Shown here: one piece after another, positions 16,478-17,876 of the stretch
Numbering within the stretch: position 1 is the stretch's first letter
How the letters are laid out: each line of letters opens with the position of its first letter
Program-made: the position numbers and the translations under genes
Origin: Crocinitomicaceae bacterium
Lineage (GTDB): Bacteria; Bacteroidota; Bacteroidia; Flavobacteriales_D; Crocinitomicaceae
Assembly: GCA_002696025.1 (NCBI GenBank)
Contig: NZQU01000034.1
Location: forward strand, 1-17,876
Direction of reading: 5' to 3'
DNA: 17,876 bases
The notes under the pieces: model-generated
Database searches by the model: none
What the model saw: the letters and a program-made list of their open reading frames with translations, nothing else
Told to the model about the DNA's origin: nothing

Positions 16478-16508
16478 CAAAGATACATTTCATTTAAAAA
16501 AAGAGAAA
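16478..16508 (-). promoter_or_regulatory. ruvX: Putative promoter of yqgF, giving a nearly leaderless transcript
   Basis: TTTC (16508-16505), a spacer of exactly 19 bases, then TATCTTTG (16485-16478) on the minus strand match the Bacteroidota promoter with one mismatch. The -7 element ends only four bases before the chosen ATG at 16473. Transcription would then start at or very near the start codon. Confidence 0.5.
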
Positions 16509-16537
16509 TTTAAACAGATAATCAGTATCTTAAATAG

Positions 16538-16903
16538 ATGAGAATAAAAAACAGGGGGCAATATGGAGAAGAATTGGCATGCAAGTATTTGTTATCTAAA
16601 AAATATTCAATAGTGTCAACAAACTATTATTATAAAAATTATGAAATTGATATTATTGCCAAAAAAGAAGAGCTATACATCGCAGTTGAGGTAAAGTTAA
16701 GAAGTGCGCCATTTATTGTTAGTCCATTTGATGCTGTTGGTAAATTTAAACAAGCAAAAATAATTCAAGTAATGAATCGTTATGTGCAAACAAACACGAT
16801 CAATAAGGAGGTTAGATTTGACATTATTTCAATTGTTTTATACGAAGGGTCATATAAAATAGAGCACTTAAAAAATGCTTTTTACCCATCTTTATCTATT
16901 TGA
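16538..16903 (+). CDS. YraN-family (UPF0102) endonuclease-like protein
   Basis: A 121-residue member of the YraN/UPF0102 family, related to restriction-endonuclease-fold and RecB-type nucleases. The opening GQYGEELACKYLLSKKYSIV is characteristic. The nuclease-like motif is complete: E36-x-D38 in YEIDIIAKK, followed by E51-V-K53 in VEVKLR, the usual D...ExK arrangement that binds a metal ion. FDAVGKFKQAKII (64-76) and VRFDIISI further on complete the fold. Length is normal for the family. Its biological role is not established; genes of this family often lie near DNA-maintenance or translation genes. It is divergent from yqgF across 64 bases and is followed after 29 bases by a pseudouridine synthase gene that appears to have its own promoter element inside this gene's end. 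Confidence 0.9.
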   Translation: MRIKNRGQYGEELACKYLLSKKYSIVSTNYYYKNYEIDIIAKKEELYIAVEVKLRSAPFIVSPFDAVGKFKQAKIIQVMNRYVQTNTINKEVRFDIISIVLYEGSYKIEHLKNAFYPSLSI

Positions 16904-16905
16904 GT

Positions 16906-16913
16906 TATCTTTG
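16906..16913 (+). promoter_or_regulatory. -7 promoter element for the pseudouridine synthase gene
   Basis: TATCTTTG matches TANNTTTG exactly, directly behind the YraN stop codon and 19 bases before the ATG at 16933. The best upstream partner is TTTA at 16881-16884 with a 21-base spacer, which is weak. Confidence 0.35.
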
Positions 16914-16932
16914 TTGATCAATACGAGAATAA

Positions 16933-17754
16933 ATGTCTTTCAAAGGAAATAAAAACAACAAAAGATCGCGCTCAGAGAAAAAAGCTTTTGGTTCCGATTT
17001 AAAAAAGAGCGGAACGGTAAAGTCAAGAGATAAAGGAAAGTATATTGATTTTAAAGAAAAAAAGAAAAAAGGAGACCCTCTTCCAAGTTTTAGAGAAGAT
17101 GCTATCCGTTTAAATAAGTTTTTGTCAAATGCTGGTGTTTGCTCAAGAAGAGAGGCGGACGTCTTAATTCAAACAGGAGTTATCAAGATTAATGGAGAGG
17201 TTGTAACAGAGCTTGGATATAAAATTAAACCAACAGATAAGGTTCAATATGATGGCGAGACCATAAAAGGTCAAACAAAACGATATGTCTTATTAAATAA
17301 GCCTAAAGGATTTACAACAAATATTGATTCCAATTCAAAAAAAACAGCGTTTGCGTTGGTGAAAAAAGCGTGTAAAGAACAGTTGTATCCAGTTGTTAAA
17401 ATGGATATAGAAATGACAGGGTTGTTGCTGTTTACAAATGATGGTGACATGTATAAAAAATTAAACCATCCAAAATATAAGGCAAAGAAAATATATCATG
17501 TTGAATTAAATAAGTCATTTGCTAAAGAGGATTTAGAAAAATTAAAAGTAGGTATATCTCTAGATGATGGTAAGACAAGGTGCATTGCTGCTGATTTTGT
17601 TGATGACGGATCTGAAAGAGAAATAGGAATTGAAATAAAGTCTGGAAAATCACAAATTATACATAGAATGTTTGATGCAATTGGATATAAGGTTGTTAAG
17701 CTTGACTGTGTTTCTTTTGCCGGCTTAACTAAAAAAGATATGCCAAGAGGATAG
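16933..17754 (+). CDS. RluB/RsuA-family pseudouridine synthase, cut by an in-frame TAG
   Basis: A 273-residue reading frame of the family that converts specific uridines of rRNA to pseudouridine. A basic, lysine-rich tail (1 to about 55), usual in Bacteroidota members, precedes an S4 RNA-binding domain (RLNKFLSNAGVCSRREAD, 59-76). The synthase domain starts at YVLLNKPKGF (118-127). The catalytic Asp is D158, but its surroundings read VVKMDIEMTG where the family normally has GRLDxxTTG. SGKSQIIHRMF (237-247) also departs from the usual GRNRQVRRMF. The protein stops at MPRG, exactly where relatives continue with about 15-20 conserved residues. Those residues are still encoded in frame after the TAG (see 17755-17805). 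It could be a recent nonsense allele, an assembly error, read-through, or a divergent paralogue on its way to loss. Confidence 0.85.
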   Translation: MSFKGNKNNKRSRSEKKAFGSDLKKSGTVKSRDKGKYIDFKEKKKKGDPLPSFREDAIRLNKFLSNAGVCSRREADVLIQTGVIKINGEVVTELGYKIKPTDKVQYDGETIKGQTKRYVLLNKPKGFTTNIDSNSKKTAFALVKKACKEQLYPVVKMDIEMTGLLLFTNDGDMYKKLNHPKYKAKKIYHVELNKSFAKEDLEKLKVGISLDDGKTRCIAADFVDDGSEREIGIEIKSGKSQIIHRMFDAIGYKVVKLDCVSFAGLTKKDMPRG

Positions 17755-17805
17755 TTTAGGCATTTAACAGAGCGAGAGGTTGGGTTTTTAAAAATGACAA
17801 AATGA
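17755..17805 (+). other. In-frame C-terminal tail of the pseudouridine synthase beyond the TAG
   Basis: Continuing the same frame after TAG (17752-17754) gives FRHLTEREVGFLKMTK and then TGA at 17803-17805. This is recognisably the RluB/RsuA C-terminal segment, which in relatives reads roughly RG-x-(W/Y/F)-R-x-L-(T/S)-E-x-E. The final TGA overlaps the next gene's ATG as ATGA (17802-17805), a normal coupled arrangement. The stretch was therefore coding until recently, or still is. A protein with the TAG decoded would have 290 residues. Confidence 0.75.
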
Positions 17806-17876
17806 AAATAGGATGCTTTTTTTTATTGGCCATAATGATGTTATCTTGTGCTGAAAAAAACAGTAATAAAAGTGCG
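17802..17876 (+). CDS. Putative lipoprotein, N-terminal part only
   Basis: The first 25 codons of a gene that runs off the window. The translation MKIGCFFLLAIMMLSC followed by AEKNSNKSA is a lipoprotein signal peptide: one Lys, a hydrophobic core and a lipobox-like MLSC with Cys16 as the lipidated residue. Nothing of the mature protein's function is visible. The ATG overlaps by four bases (ATGA) the stop codon that ends the pseudouridine synthase frame beyond its TAG, so the two genes were built as one coupled unit. Confidence 0.65.
   Translation, partial: MKIGCFFLLAIMMLSCAEKNSNKSA

Noticed and set aside
17752..17754. Genome-wide reassignment of TAG to an amino acid
   Set aside because: Other genes in the window end naturally in TAG (glycosylase at 1073-1071, GT4 at 7034-7036), and no other gene has an internal TAG.

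Overview
The window is a compact, AT-rich chromosomal stretch, most probably from a marine or aquatic member of the Bacteroidota and likely class Flavobacteriia. The reasons are gene content, N-termini typical of that group (MetK, YfhO, YraN, a lysine-rich RluB tail), near absence of Shine-Dalgarno sequences, and several promoter-like sites of the Bacteroidota type (TTTG/TTTC, about 19 bases, TANNTTTG). It is gene-dense: no gap exceeds 300 bases, and I see no tRNA, rRNA, CRISPR array or insertion sequence.

Layout. On the minus strand, 1-2948 reads metK (S-adenosylmethionine synthase), then an AlkA-type 3-methyladenine DNA glycosylase, then mgtE (Mg2+ channel, cut by the window edge). A 157-base divergent promoter region separates metK from alaS on the plus strand. 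alaS is followed almost without gap by a GT4 glycosyltransferase and a class II glutamine amidotransferase/asparagine synthase. This arm ends base-to-base (8880/8881) against an opposing minus-strand arm: YfhO-like membrane protein, then UDP-GlcNAc 2-epimerase (wecB type), GT4 glycosyltransferase and a SAM-methyltransferase-like protein. The two arms look like a small surface-glycan locus: sugar-nucleotide epimerisation, two glycosyl transfers, possible amidation and methylation, and a large polytopic GT-C-like protein. A terminator at about 14951-14988 closes the upstream secreted chalcone-isomerase-like gene.

From 15570 on the genes are short and alternate in strand: a Cys/His-rich putative lipoprotein, yqgF/ruvX (minus), a YraN-family protein, an RluB/RsuA-type pseudouridine synthase, and the first 25 codons of another lipoprotein.

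The most notable observations are these. (1) An in-frame TAG at 17752-17754 cuts the pseudouridine synthase just before a conserved tail that remains intact in frame and overlaps the next gene by ATGA. (2) A 10-bp perfect terminator hairpin for the Cys-rich lipoprotein lies inside the coding sequence of the opposing yqgF. (3) The Cys/His-rich lipoprotein has 14 mature cysteines. (4) metK is tightly coupled to a glycosylase that repairs a lesion S-adenosylmethionine itself can cause. I did not find convincing evidence for a wholly new multi-gene system.
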